64,000 bases of DNA from Rhynchopus sp. YZ270_cl-10 (Eukaryota; Euglenozoa; Diplonemea; Diplonemida; Diplonemidae), in contig OZ037897.1 in assembly GCA_964035575.1 (NCBI GenBank), positions 372,001 through 436,000 on the forward strand, in the 5' to 3' direction. Below, piece after piece: positions 28,601 to 32,182 of the stretch. The notes beneath the pieces are model-generated. The model had not been told where the DNA came from, made no database searches, and saw only the letters and a program-made list of their open reading frames with translations. Every line of letters begins with the position of its first letter. Within the stretch, counting starts at the first letter, position 1. A program made the position numbers and the translations under genes.

Positions 28601-29769
28601 TCCTTCAGGAAGTCCACAAGCCCGCTGAAGGTCGGCACAGACGCCCCGTCCACGTACAGCAGGAAGTACTGCTCCGCCACAGGCGCCAGCTTCAGCATGT
28701 CCGGCACACCGCTCACCAGCGCCGACACGTTCACTCCCGGGAGCTCCAGCCCAGACAGCCCAAGCACACCCAGGTCAATGTCGAACGACCCCAGGTGGCG
28801 CAGCAGCTCCACAAACGTCGACTCCAGGGCCGTCATGTCTGCGTCCACAGTCACCACAGGCAACTCCGCGTCAAACACGTCTGCGTCGTACAGCCTCAGC
28901 ACCGGAGACGGCAGCTGCCCCACAGGCGTCGTACCCACCGCCCCCGCCACGTCCACCGACAGCGCACCCGACAGCGTCCCGGCCACAGTCCCGAAGCGCA
29001 CCTCCCCCAGACGCGACGTCCACTCCGCCAGGCTCGCAGTGTCCGCAGGGAACTCAACCGGGATCGTCACCCCGGTCAGGTCCACAGACCCGGAAACCCC
29101 CACAGACGCCGTCGCAGACACGTCGCGCCACGCAACAGAGGTCGCCACCGTCCCCGCCGCAGACACAGACGCAGTCAGCCCCGTCACACTCACCACCGTC
29201 CCGCTTGCAAGCACCTTCACACCCACCGTCCCAGACACAAACGTCTCCCCGCCCAGCGTCACCAGCGAGTCTGCCGGCCCCGCAAACGCCAGCCCCAGCC
29301 CCGCCACGTCTGCCTCCGCCAGCAACGACAGGTCCGCCGACGCAGACACCACACCGCTTGCGTTCACCGCCAGCGTCAGGTACAGGTCCGCCGTCGAGAT
29401 GTCCACCTGGCACCCCACAGAAATCCCGTACGGCAGCACCTTCACAAGCGTCGCCAGCGTCACGTCGTTCGCCTCGTCCAGCTGGTTCGACAGCTCAGAC
29501 GTCCTGTTCATCAGGTCCGCAAGAGGCGTCGACAGGAACCCGAGCGAGGTTCCCGTCCCGACCAGCGACAGCTCCGCCGCAGACATCCGGTTCTGTGCCA
29601 CCACCAGTGCCCCGTTCACCACAGTCACCGCATCCTTGATGCTACGGTGGTAGCGCACCGACAGCGACGTGCACGGCTCCAGGAACGTCGCCCCCTCCAC
29701 AGGCCCAGGCATGCCTGCAAAGAGCAGCGCACACGCCACGGCGCACACAGTTGTGCCCCGCCCCGTCAT
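7636..29769 (-). CDS. Giant secreted calcium-binding (RTX/Calx-beta/EF-hand/CUB-like) protein, copy 2, full length
   Basis: 7377 codons without a break, from ATG (29767-29769 complement) to TGA (7636-7638 complement). Order by residue: signal peptide 1-26; degenerate N-terminal modules to about 3130; EF-hand-type loops 2721-2732 and 3145-3156; a short Cys/Trp-rich segment about 3172-3217; beaded GxGDDxFxV repeats about 3240-3955; three Calx-beta-like modules about 3990-4360; a second beaded block about 4370-4805; RTX repeats about 4865-6240, containing three 118-aa tandem units at 5387-5740; Ser/Asp/His-rich linker 6295-6318; CUB-like domain 6331-6410; scattered RTX repeats about 6470-7240; Ser10 at 6763-6772; His/Asp/Cys tail 7327-7377. 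I see no transmembrane segment after the signal peptide, so it is probably extracellular. A calcium-stiffened matrix or adhesion role is inference. Third codon positions strongly favour G/C. Confidence 0.93.
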   Translation of the reverse strand: MTGRGTTVCAVACALLFAGMPGPVEGATFLEPCTSLSVRYHRSIKDAVTVVNGALVVAQNRMSAAELSLVGTGTSLGFLSTPLADLMNRTSELSNQLDEANDVTLATLVKVLPYGISVGCQVDISTADLYLTLAVNASGVVSASADLSLLAEADVAGLGLAFAGPADSLVTLGGETFVSGTVGVKVLASGTVVSVTGLTASVSAAGTVATSVAWRDVSATASVGVSGSVDLTGVTIPVEFPADTASLAEWTSRLGEVRFGTVAGTLSGALSVDVAGAVGTTPVGQLPSPVLRLYDADVFDAELPVVTVDADMTALESTFVELLRHLGSFDIDLGVLGLSGLELPGVNVSALVSGVPDMLKLAPVAEQYFLLYVDGASVPTFSGLVDFLKDNLPAPQLTSAVSVSGVNVTGGWFPAAGEVALNIRMELESTLASDTEAAAFGGCVASVFEAVGELEAAFSLIGGSLEAGKTLEVPDFSADVGFRATVVLDVTVGLKTEFVNTGTLTGSALAGNAFVRVNDLSADVAVTLDPVDFSADLMLGTQFVVRGGTFEAALGVRANFNASEDEEDVELGAAVSASTVAAVTEITVLELLSGGTGAVLDFVAQLSLTPYASLDVVLPVALTAGFAGTDVSLAPVLELHDANLLSGGLPAFSLDIDLSFLVPTLPGGGTAGGTAEDVLTPVMAALSEMVDKVADVALPTASVANFPSIGGLLSGLAGQVSFSTVLAEYLDLLVKFRELENGLGLDLVLETVGAEALVTEQTFNENLLVALQARFPTVFGNFSTSEPDVFVSSYDGSVFTAVNYLAHVQVEFGLVSTLASADATFGQEELVWYLAVNPTYALAKDTAWALVNLLGASSQYVMDPAGSGYPVDATTSAEFNPGTAENLAALQAALGVDGTFTLATLGKFLANSAPTLGVNVNFNKAVFELLVVSFPDLGTTYSGRTVGDLLPTNPVTGATFDWRNYVADVGAVFGLGTEDGDAAVDVAAVAGLFGKRPTLMGCVRYLKARMLHGALSAAAAAAGASEQVSVSASGSTSGLSFSADLVHTASGRWELGAKLGLALDTGAMKPTDAVKGLEGALSGLFDAIGEDSVVASVGSIGSVLETRLAGLDDFLSLSAVVAVGVEAGLDLTPLVEGTAGSATVFVRVLEFNLSVTAGVADYAPTLDFGSGFSFGSVVNTDLVFSAVATGAVDASTGLLSSPIVLADASTPLSLAPLVAALEYSGSVVAEVELSGALLGDSVSVFVSVEDLALFDDAGPKYSVDVEIPGELMAVVRDVLGEVGDVGRSMNEMDALTTTLPLVNRTLHDLLKVGETGPQWGDFLEWDTVLDTLLAKDEYTGCLSGGDAACPRARETVTLFSEAMANLTQNGSFSAGGGVPAAFVNGGMVGDSFELAFGVAGSLEVHVTPPLAELIDDDDFDFTGTGLLTVKVDFAFGFEVKVDASGSGGAAGVSTADVVLQLHEFSVAIGVVADVTATASIGILSASVEDGSGALAASFDMTMNKGAPVTLAELLSLGSAEREEMFEFKRDASLSACLPFSASIGSQDLGELSGATGDKKPQVCVEGENLLDGGVTTVTTEYMDRFMDFRGMSPLQMMGVVRALINVLQEYRESAVFDLPLPFTDVDVGDMLDFSETLATALSKKMVRVQDAADRTNLVLCLEGDVLMAGWNVAGSDENTWFAGNESNKVMSLVLNEQLEVEVALDTAVLAAAADVSAIAVHMNEELYKAGLGLSVAASVAEDGTDALQLCTNASIKATDLRVQVALKKTGITAYNESEDAVAATTLLGFTSGDIKEAPRVPAFSSIPELVVVLAEAVGVPSELLSYTYAPSAEDASQYELLFALNLEVALPTPMTSLMLGAEVEPLFSVNASAEIELTTDVAIGFEVGVRMGTSAGNLSVTANIPAAQGVASFELQTAQSFQVVLDRVPYTIALRAGEEFYTELAAQLQVLNVTLEAAGTGQQIRSRNYQDTTFLIQTLGVRRLEVVTSAAFEELTGLASDGSKALLFAPVVRDMGFTAEARLSVTEVNMAATMTVLEAEAYSGSGAIEVIAKADFGTPGETMMLSEIRAAIVEDPFEQIAASATLTASLSADFKVGVPSLGSLDASVAVALDPTFVVELKKDFKLPNVSTDFTVDVTGPKLPDFQHMSAADIVALVADGVDMIFGNEAADPAVEGLLTNVLADVMDVEIPLISFTPRTMVSGIQSALGTLEGLLTNQTGAVSTLELLIEDALGLVAGDDDASKGCTGSCMVEFSMPTDGSALMLSLSFEAVPKLPELSLDMDLQEMMGLAGVTLDDPTLQELLGDFLDLDASLDIVLSGGAAVTLELGVDLSSKPFRFFVGGETALQVSVGASAIGSLELSLGPLKFGITDATIALTDGTDAEGPAYLRYGLSAGSKYYLDEGFGAVLSAFELTSAGKITAMLPIDDPIGKTMGIEVPRLADFLKKDDKNGKLVEFVGEDFGSILSTLADSLRVISPIEAILKDPTALLSGIKTVFSTIDALVTGEDGILGTMDVPIVGSKLREVISGDFVDSFVESLLSELGAEMTGETTGSVARTVKELLESFFGDLNILKGDSVPIVVRDKNGDPMENLLTDDGDLISGQGTLLNEADAVEWDLTIGKDIDYRAAFAFGLGLEELPLSLNAEGGIVLNVGWEFKLFFGLSVSRGFYLNVKETEMEVSAEMTLPQLKATGDLFILNAAVENYDSTTKLVGSAAVDITDTNGDGWLTFKELKSGGTKLLSASADFEVVLGMEVTLGLAGEDGLPEFVTSLYSYYGVPWSIGATAGPAAGVPTVPAKKETLPVQGPVDDQIPSGTLLLLDVHLDLGEFVTRVLNPIFGKLAGFLGPIRPILEALQKPLPVVSDLAGRDVSLLELPEILINGLLGAGGPVRGSVKNVLAYVSAISDVIDLALAVIDVILELGEDDYLENHGSLKLAFGNWKIDSDGFAAYPDGSPLPQTDDYASAGRAARALADDDDDDTPVAASKTTGSTKMKNLMAKLTDPEAIFQLPFLSAKGVLGLITGEDTNLFVVTTPTMEIDVTIDFWLPLAGIIVIDFYGSFQFRAGISMGYDTSGIRRAIEQGKPELALDGFFLSDTDDPVGAGGNDIPELYASGVVRVGATLNLLLARLSGSGELSFTGSIDLYDPNDDGKIRFSEIKSIIDEGSFLDIFNIKIKMCAGATFSVDLFNPFVNWKCKWYGCWPHGRWESVWKFSVHKCFLELDTTPPALPVLAAVLSDERLLRLNMGTYAGARTTGDTADSGETFTIRHVNGASPAEEVEVLFGVAPAAGQDDNRQAQEYTGFSTYYGEGNKFSDTVLLVNPVSSGHFIGGDDDGFDRLVLDFSSVVSDLPAGTLSDGLISGFGLGGVGISYSGFEEVSIYLNGQANLVTVTGSRQGCAVTLYLNGGNDKVVVTAGTALAGNVRVEGGDGQDTLYVLSTVSGAGRLEDGQVSLPDTAGVLSFEASTLEVLRVTLTGGADTFVVAATPPVGASVEVQAAGGADTITVGSGTLVDVTCAVKVSGSGEATFVVDDSADTTAGNVGEMTTTRVTGLGMSAAGVVYTSMAAVQIKLAVPVASVFTVSGTHAGTTHLYGGGMADTLTVADVSGETWVYAGEGADSLVVPPTEAGDEVTNRIAAVLHLDGEEGSDTYNVGFSGAGTSRIVLSDAGWWNGGEDNELFVAGTPADDTFLFRTNFIALLHADVGVAERLDVDRTINGGITVNGLAGDDSFVTDGTAGIVTQNGGAGDDRFLIGQMYNSLRVEGNMSEPEDAFDTTLTTEGYLSDGNGEHMNCNGESGEDTFVVMRNVATLSLRGGTGDDRFTVRAFALWDADDQAQPDPALGQTDVGTDEGDDVVYYTVNAPVTIDGGPGFDTLVAIGTEFPDTFVVTRDGIYGSGLYITFVGIESVELNTAAGDDTVYVMSTAAHVQTSVFAGLGSDTVYVTPRYSVPVQSSDLRGHNGIVEHAVSSATDAAYDGLEAHGVTAYVTDQDNASLAVVMPKEIQLVEGSWWLSAETFGFYHLRMGRPVTGSGVNDSVRVTIVVPGAPSEIPGAASVQVFPSEIEFTSEDWSVERTVYVGVVSDSALEGNEVVFLGHAVVQISNLDGYDSLKIPSVPVRVIDADQAELYVLETPDTTTGMRISEDGAGLVGTSVTYEVLLRPCVAGARPQDVTVTVEHDAAQVTVSPATFAFDASGSTSEKCRQTVTVTAVDDTAVEGFHFVALQHTVAVEASNAVFAGAALAADAVNVEILDDDAPALVVLESEGSTEVIEGMTTDTYVLYLTQVPVGEVTVDVTVVASEIWGGGAGSAAKQVSVSPTQVVFGAGNYSEAVTVTVTPVADGKVDLGETTQQFASQPALAYQIQGALSVGGGEAEGAVTTLSAVMYPGEVDIEVFPGQTNEWLTVREEQQVDRLVVENTGGFLPTTVELAEGRITGMGMGESRVLAGTTTVLGGVTYDSFEEVVVNLGPAVDTVVVNGTHAGATYVNAGKGDDTFAVLAADGPVVLNGSDGADAFTFGDEAGLLSGVRDVVCVDGGDGTDTLWVKNTGGNPAGEAGFLTRTELTGLGMYPKRDSSSVAVQVVAVRGTGGTFGLTLRLDDAALNVTTGAVHTFTFAVGTSADAVEAALQAAVYPPGSDETCGTAGIGPCVHSFAVDALPWGYLVRYVGELAVEGTVLALELDTADVVGNVPELLLSAPIDSRTLTAGALYVGVETLDVDLSVEGADTLNIRGTSVPTTVRSHAGDDTFVVGSDAMVMKNVDATTVEKVDGRLDYVEALLTLDGGDAGRTRLLVSDNAAAAGKGAVELSKGLIHGLAPADIVYTGADYTRGISLWLSAHADTVLVSSTAGSEDNNTADLDLGETRSRTITQLFTGDGADTVTVVLADTVNGFFVVGTEDGDDTVNASASTLPLVIVGGDGDDTVHAGQGADIIFGDTGNLVLGEVDTVGVPAGSTAALSGALLLRSRAYTDHEQGACASGGADTVLATTGTAAYTVFGGDGDDTVRLGSGADVVFADYGFAMYAEGELVRAETGCAEDIGGADVVETAGGADMVFGGSGTDTVSTADGDDLVVADHGSVLLEYPSSAGVVVPGARLVTRVVTTLSETGAADTVHAGDGADVVVGGVGADTVWAGAGDDVVFGDAALYTSSVAGDFAFASAETDEDGAGTGDVLYGEDGDDILVGGQGDDELWGAAGNDWLFGDHGAGSVTPSVSTEVTCATAAALAGGVDTLHGEDGHDVLMGGHADDTLFGGPDSDVLFGDYGVYTATAATAVAESADAGVAPAGANTIAGETGDDFVFGGSGADTVVGGLGADWVFGDNGRVAIEWGAQAGVAVVSNTSSAGLSRVRAGHVAPADVDMLTTMRFAESTDVSDGAKDVITGDDGDDVVFGGAGGDALEGNDGVDVIFGDHGSVLVKGTEHEYLSTNADVEANGGDDNITGNNGDDFAFGGQGADTMSGEEGNDVIFGDHGKVTLQPDQGVRVYESVDTAHGAGGDAIVGDAGDDTLFGGAGGDALEGNDGVDVIFGDHGSVLVNGTEHEYLSTSTDVEANGGDDHITGNNGDDFAFGGQGADTMSGEEGNDVIFGDHGKVTLQPDHAVHVYESVDTAHGAGGDAIVGDAGDDTLFGGAGGDALEGNDGADVIFGDHGSVLVNGTEHEYLSTSTDVEANGGDDNITGNNGDDFAFGGQGADTMSGEEGNDVIFGDHGKVTLQPDQGVRVYESVDTAHGAGGDVIVGDAGDDTLFGGSGGDMVAANSGNDVVFGDHGRVATTTTTAPTTNVTSVHRQYATVSPAEGGDDWVEGAEGDDLVFGGFGADNVTGDAGADWVFGDHGVVNVWVVGDGAGAGAAAAAWETSTVELLSADVDVADTGADDTIVTHAGDDVVLAGPGDDTVHTGDGADVVFGDNGNVTLVRAVDAGTGAPTWVREYSSTDVDAAYAGDDVVLGGAGDDVVIGGNGADTLSGEDGEDWVVGDHGRVWLDASGDEVLEATANASGAADTVLGGDGDDYLMGGVDADRVEGGAGHDIVFGDSGRVTQAADSTVGVRRVEAIFTATAFGGADTLLGGSGDDVLLGQQGGDHVSGNDGLDMVFGDQAVAELARGSRAVLWAETTVPHFVDGRGGDDELHGNDGEDYLFGGTGSDTLFGGDGMDVLLGDHALFNASFPRVHQYRSIFTGAEDEGANDTLHGDAGDDMLLGQQGDDLIYGGAGEDDITGGHDVLYGSDGDDTIFGGSEADVVLGDNGVITRKIYIPKRAPVAPARTPSPLKGGVPSFCHEMRVLGAQTGHVQHPEPAMPTASAEKDDSDSSDSDSHSHSRSESHSLSRPKELNYGPNEHKCWETACAGGSVHVSWEAFATEAHYDTVSLYSVDVNGTLALMWEKSGWEVPAEGVYTEDVLVRFSTDGYTHDRGFALTYTCAEPTPTSEPVPAPTPDVTAYFAAGPPYVNAIRWERYPSTDADADRFADIVRLVQRFDDVDLVGGADTVDGGDGDDIVHGQRGDDDLQGGAGDDEVFGEQGSDVVAGGPGADVLLGDMGHVVRAFLADGTPRVNVKTGAWHRNVVLEEQARLTDQWVETSRDAHFWPTEASALLRADVLVAMGGYTADGTTKLVAGTTRAQWRTVLAGLHLVDGAGHDTLRGEGGDDVLFGQRGDDVLDGGSEDDFVYGDRVSSVYHYDSCLPLVTTVVRVLRGVEAVASAEKTAENTRAEAAVEVGFFGKVVHVPMWLEAEESSRAAAMRPVDDAALATLVPEDMAMMLDAVGAGDFVLNETSSSSSSSSSSVAGSRMRPMVAVVPDVARHSGVVYGNDELLGGDGNDVVVGDAAFHHALVNLRVGALDEMRARTAGQWSEVQFRLARMSVDAGTLDAQTGTALSAANVSSGNDRLDGGAGNDTLVGDRLEALTDVVYHEHFGSLAALEAAVKGMMHTYADFEVLAVDVQHALFEAHHAVVQSLLFDWRRDAVRAADVVLALSNDVIAGGDGNDVAVGDSLVVMTKGLFLNHTHSGNFFTGAAAASDADSLDERPFTVLLAELGETLAQHIRVDFHPSDSISGGNLKRRDEWNSLPATRWGCDTVHGDAGDDSVLGDFGLVVVATFEGAPFHPSTVSGLRSMNTALGEHLDYVEHVLQTRLAAETQTQTRTEGLSMYADKGRGVYGHTATAGVGAQSDVLFGDAGADTVSGSNGVAVVPMWRQTNTVVVDAAIEVRRSFLSVLDGDAWARLHEYAARDRTYDQDVLSGGAEAGERDVLFVENVEHDTVVDKEHWVDSVYYRPAYAYISGALRDTYVGAVHNTCLNELALDGVVASAAVHTHLDLPVYGWHGIFGVVWGRHGVREPEYYLDRYHHVHHWDADDHHHTTDNDDQDKDVYDCGDARNHDSWDFLCNCLRN
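7639..7791 (-). other. His/Asp/Cys-rich C-terminal tail (copy 2)
   Basis: Residues 7327-7377 carry eight His (HHVHH, HHH and one more), over a dozen Asp, and Cys at 7359, 7372 and 7374. This could bind transition metals or calcium and make disulphides. It does not resemble the hydrophobic C-terminal secretion signal of type I-exported bacterial RTX proteins, and it is not a GPI or membrane anchor. Confidence 0.6.
8050..10365 (-). other. Scattered C-terminal RTX repeats (copy 2)
   Basis: After the CUB-like insert, RTX nonapeptides return in groups such as GGDGDDIVHGQRGDD, GGDGNDVVVGD, GGAGNDTLVGD and GDAGDDSVLGD. Groups separated by 100-250 residues of non-repeat sequence lie near 10170-10360, 9790-9905, 9330-9395, 9100-9165, 8830-8895, 8530-8590, 8250-8310 and 8050-8105. 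Each group has one or two Ca2+-loop units, too short for a long continuous beta-roll, so they probably cap or link folded insert domains. Confidence 0.75.
9454..9483 (-). repeat. Ser10 tract encoded by alternating AGC/TCN codons
   Basis: Residues 6763-6772 are ten serines coded AGC-TCN in alternation, a hexanucleotide repeat that keeps serine in both codon families. It likely forms a flexible linker. The same length occurs in copies 3 and 4. Confidence 0.8.
10540..10779 (-). other. CUB-like domain (copy 2)
   Basis: Residues 6331-6410. It opens with a CWETAC pair (Cys 6331 and 6336), contains HYDTVSLYS (compare the CUB YDxVxVYDG strand), a late SGW-P element, then FSTDGYTHDRGFALTYTC, which matches the CUB pattern FxSDxSxxxxGFxxxYxC and ends at Cys 6410. 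At 80 residues it is shorter than a typical CUB domain (about 110), so it may be a divergent relative. CUB domains bind proteins or glycans, often with calcium, and are mainly eukaryotic and extracellular. A Pro/Thr-rich stretch follows. Confidence 0.55.
10816..10887 (-). other. Ser/Asp/His/Arg-rich linker before the CUB-like domain (copy 2)
   Basis: Residues 6295-6318 are almost only Ser alternating with Asp, His, Arg and Glu (SDSSDSDSHSHSRSESHS). The DNA is an imperfect hexamer repeat on the GAGTCC/GAGTGC theme. It is a low-complexity spacer that marks the border where the RTX stack is interrupted. Confidence 0.7.
11050..15175 (-). other. Main RTX (haemolysin-type calcium-binding) region (copy 2)
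   Basis: About residues 4865-6240. Nonapeptides of the GGxGxDxUx type occur in tightly spaced sets of three to five, each set ending in a FGDxG element (e.g. FGGQGADTMSGEEGNDVIFGDHG). Short strand segments of 20-40 residues separate the sets. In known RTX proteins such repeats fold on Ca2+ into parallel beta-rolls outside the cell. The region contains the exact 118-aa tandem repeats at 12550-13611. Confidence 0.9.
12550..13611 (-). repeat. Three 354-bp (118-aa) tandem repeats in copy 2
   Basis: The spacing of the TCAACATCTG landmark (12785, 13139, 13493) gives a 354-bp period, in frame (residues 5387-5740). In protein order, unit 1 has VLVKGT and STNADVE, unit 2 has GGDDH and DHAVHVY, and unit 3 has GADVIF and GGDVIVGD; the units are otherwise nearly identical. 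Copy 4 has the same three units and copy 3 has only two. They are the youngest internal duplication in the gene and a hotspot for unequal exchange. Confidence 0.95.
15350..16650 (-). other. Second beaded beta-repeat block (copy 2)
   Basis: About residues 4373-4806. Repeats of roughly 40-75 residues carry motifs such as NAGKGDDTFAV, DGGDGTDTLWV and HAGDDTFVVGS, a looser form of the RTX theme with one GxGDDTxxV per repeat. It probably forms a beta-solenoid. The block lies between the Calx-beta-like modules and the dense RTX region. Confidence 0.65.
16690..17810 (-). other. Calx-beta-like modules (copy 2)
   Basis: About residues 3990-4360. Three successive modules show the Calx-beta pattern of a beta-sandwich: TVEHDAAQVTVSP, TFAFDAS, a TVTVTAVDDTAVEGFH-type late strand with acidic Ca2+ ligands, then VEILDDDAP leading to the next module. 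The flanking modules match in part (FPSEIEFTSEDW with DSALEGNEVV; VSPTQVVFGAGNYSEAVTVTV). Calx-beta domains bind Ca2+ and are common in large adhesion proteins. Confidence 0.65.
17905..20052 (-). other. First beaded beta-repeat block (copy 2)
   Basis: About residues 3240-3955. It opens with RLLRLNMGTYAGAR...GDTADSGETFTI, then repeats of about 60-75 residues with motifs NGGNDKVVVTAG, EGGDGQDTLYVLS, AGGADTITVGSG, GGTGDDRFTV and NTAAGDDTVYVMS. From memory, giant bacterial RTX proteins carry a similar 'LRLNMGxxAxxR' opening before such repeats. Confidence 0.65.
20302..20337 (-). other. EF-hand-type calcium loop 2 (copy 2)
   Basis: Residues 3145-3156, DPNDDGKIRFSE: Asp at 1, Asn at 3, Asp at 5, Gly at 6, Ile at 8 and Glu at 12 give a full canonical 12-residue EF-hand loop. 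It lies just before the Cys/Trp-rich segment and the first beaded block. Confidence 0.75.
20833..20850 (-). repeat. Asp6 (GAC)6 trinucleotide tract
   Basis: Six Asp in a row, residues 2974-2979, coded only by GAC (GTC on the plus strand). Such a pure trinucleotide run is prone to length change, yet it has the same length in copy 3. Confidence 0.8.
21574..21609 (-). other. EF-hand-type calcium loop 1 (copy 2)
   Basis: Residues 2721-2732, DTNGDGWLTFKE: ligands Asp1, Asn3, Asp5 and Glu12 with Gly6 and Leu8 give the canonical EF-hand/dockerin-type loop. No clear paired loop lies next to it, so it may be a solitary loop inside a beta domain. Confidence 0.75.
29692..29769 (-). other. Signal peptide of copy 2
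   Basis: Residues 1-26, identical to copy 1: hydrophobic core and V-E-G/A cleavage junction. Confidence 0.8.
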
Positions 29770-29786
29770 CCTCTTGTCTCTTGTCT

Positions 29787-29804
29787 CCTCTCTTCCGCGA
29801 GAGG
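29787..29804. promoter_or_regulatory. Small inverted repeat in the leader, copy 2
   Basis: Same 6-bp stem, 6-base loop element as at 4561-4578. Confidence 0.25.
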
Positions 29805-29841
29805 CGAGAGGTTCTGTGGGTTGTAGCTCTTCCGTTCCTTT

Positions 29842-29851
29842 CCAATATAGG
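29842..29851. promoter_or_regulatory. CArG-box-like site upstream of copy 2
   Basis: CCAATATAGG, 72 bp upstream of the ATG, as in the other spacers. This is a weak, single-site call. Confidence 0.2.
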
Positions 29852-32158
29852 TTACTTTACAAAAAAATAGGTCAATCCTGTTGGGTTTTGTACAATGTGT
29901 GATGGGTGTGTTGTGGGAGTAGTGTTGGGTTGGGTTGGGTGCAAGGGTGGAAAGCGTAAGCTGTGTGTGACAAAATGGGGGTGGGGCTCTTCTTCTTTTC
30001 TTTTATTTTCTTTTCTTTGATTTTGTTTCAGAAAGCGACGACACAGATCAGCTTCTCTTTTTAAAAAAAATAATAGAAACTGACTTCAGGATACGATAAA
30101 AATTTAAAAAAAAAGTGTTCTTTCAAAAAAGTGTTCTTTCACTGAAGTAGGGGGAGGGGGCTGGGTTGTGGTACACCTTGCATCTGGAAGGGGACAACCA
30201 CACACAAACACGAAGAAAAGCTTACAAAGATAGTTATGTCTCACCTGCACACAGACACACAAATAGAAAGAAAAACATCGTAAGCAAATGCCAAGTCTCC
30301 ACGTGTCCTTAGTCACCGGGTATCACGTAGAAAAAGCAGATAAAAAGAAAGTGTTTTGTGTCTTTTATGTCTGCATCAATAGGACGAAACGGAAGGGTGT
30401 TGTACAAGAAGGGCATACGAAATGGGTAAGTTGTCCACACACGATGCTCACTCTTGAGGGGGGAGGGAGGAGGGAAGTGGGAGAGGGAGGGAGACCGAAG
30501 AAAAACACAGTTCAGCTGTTCCGGACATAAAAACTAATTGACAACACAACAATAGAAGATGAGTCTAAGCTGCTCAATTCTTAAGTCATCCTCCACAATA
30601 AAGTGTCAAGAAGTGCGAACAAATCAAACAAAAACGTGACTGAGCCTTTTTATAAATAAGCGTCCCTATTTTTTTTTGCTTTCTCAGACAATTTGTTTTC
30701 CTTTTCTTTGAAAACTTGGTTGTGTTAGTGTAGACACCCGAGGATGAACTCCACTCCTTTTCTTTGTTATCAACTGATCTGGTTTCTTGTTGTCTCTTTG
30801 GGAGGAAAATGATGTTTGCTAAATGCGTTCCTTTTGTATTGTTCATCGAAAAACATCATTGTTTCAGCATCAATACCGATTTGCAACAACCGGAAAAATG
30901 CAAAAAAGGGTTTTGGAAGGTGAGGGAAAAACTCAGGGGGGGGAAAAATAGAGTTTCCTGTTTGTGCACATGCATGGCAGAGCTGCAAAAATAAAGCAGA
31001 AGTTGATAGTGCAAACGCCTCTGGGACGCAGACACTAGTGAGCCGCGTGGACACACGTCATCGGACAAAAAAAAAATATCTTGAAATAACATAAAAGTGA
31101 TCAGGCCTCAAGGCACTGTACACAAAAATAAAATGAGAAGTTGAAACATGCTAAAACGCATCTCAGTAAGATAAAGCTAACTGATAATTAGCGTTAAATT
31201 ATATCCCCACAACCCACTGACTTAACTTTGCGGGACATGTAATTTAACAAGAATTAGTAGTTTTCCTTGACGCGCACTTATTGACGAGTCAATAATTGCA
31301 CGCCAATATAAAAAATAAAAATCAGAAGTGGGGCGGAGAGACATCAACAAAAAGGTGGGGAGAGAGGAGAAGGAAAACAAGAGGGGGGAATATTTATTAT
31401 TCCTTTCCCTTCTTGGAAACATCATTCCCTTTCCCTCCCTACCTCAGGTTGTGTAGTGGCTGTGGCGAAACTGCTGACCTGACACTCAGGCTTCCTTTTT
31501 TATTTTCTGGTGTAGCGCAGAAAGCTGCAAATGCAGAAATCGGCACGTCACACCGACAAAGAAAGAACCCGACCCAGCAGACTCCCCGACAGCCATGGCC
31601 CATACTTCAACAAAACGAAGCAGAATACAGTGTATAAACTGAACCTAAGATTCACAGGACATCGGTTCATCTTATAAAAAGTAGCGGAGAAGGTGCATTT
31701 AAGAAGACTGGGGGTGGAGATGGGATGGGATGGTGGGATATGCAATATTTTTCTATAGTAGTGGGCAAACATCAAACGTCAACGGTGCAAACGAAACTGG
31801 CTGCACTCATGTCAGTTGGTTGATGTACACCTGCTCACGACGTTGGCAATATATTCTTCTTTTTTCCTGAATACAAGGACAACAAGGCTGCATATATATA
31901 TGGGATGAGGGAGGTGCGTGCTTTCATTTGGGCTTCCTCGTACTTTATGACGCAGGAGACGCAAATAAAGCACCAAAAATAAAAATGGAAAAATAGAAAA
32001 CAGGGGTGGGGAAAAGATGAACCCACGCAGCAGAGTGCTTCGTCATCAAAAAAATAATGTCTGGGAGCGGGTCGTGATGAAAATGTCCTACATTGTGTTC
32101 ATCCCTGCTAGTGCGGGCACAAGGCGAAACAAGAAAAAAAACACCAAAAATAAAAAAG

Positions 32159-32182
32159 GAAAATGAAAATGAAAATGAAAAT
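32159..32182. repeat. (GAAAAT)4 microsatellite, spacer 2
   Basis: Same unit count as in spacers 1 and 3. Confidence 0.8.

Larger units (their letters stand above)
20380..29691 (-). other. Degenerate N-terminal module region (copy 2)
   Basis: About residues 27-3130. Several long (about 350-450 aa) divergent modules share themes: an APVLxLxDAxLxxxxLPxxxVDxDL strand pair (PVLRLYDADVF; APVLELHDANLL), and a Leu-rich amphipathic piece of the form LPLxNxTLxDLLxxxE (LPLVNRTLHDLL; LPFTDVDVGDMLDF). Near 21780-21880 a segment reads GGIVLNVGWEF...LSVSRGFYLNV, which I recall from giant planctomycete-type proteins. I cannot name a Pfam family. Many NxS/T sequons are present. Confidence 0.55.

Noticed and set aside
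7636-29769. Bacterial origin of the window with a type I-secreted RTX adhesin.
   Set aside because: The N-terminal signal peptide, CUB-like domain, 3-kb AT-rich gene-free spacers and lack of neighbouring secretion genes argue against it. A purine-rich GAGGAG stretch near the ATG could pass for a ribosome site, so this is unlikely rather than excluded.
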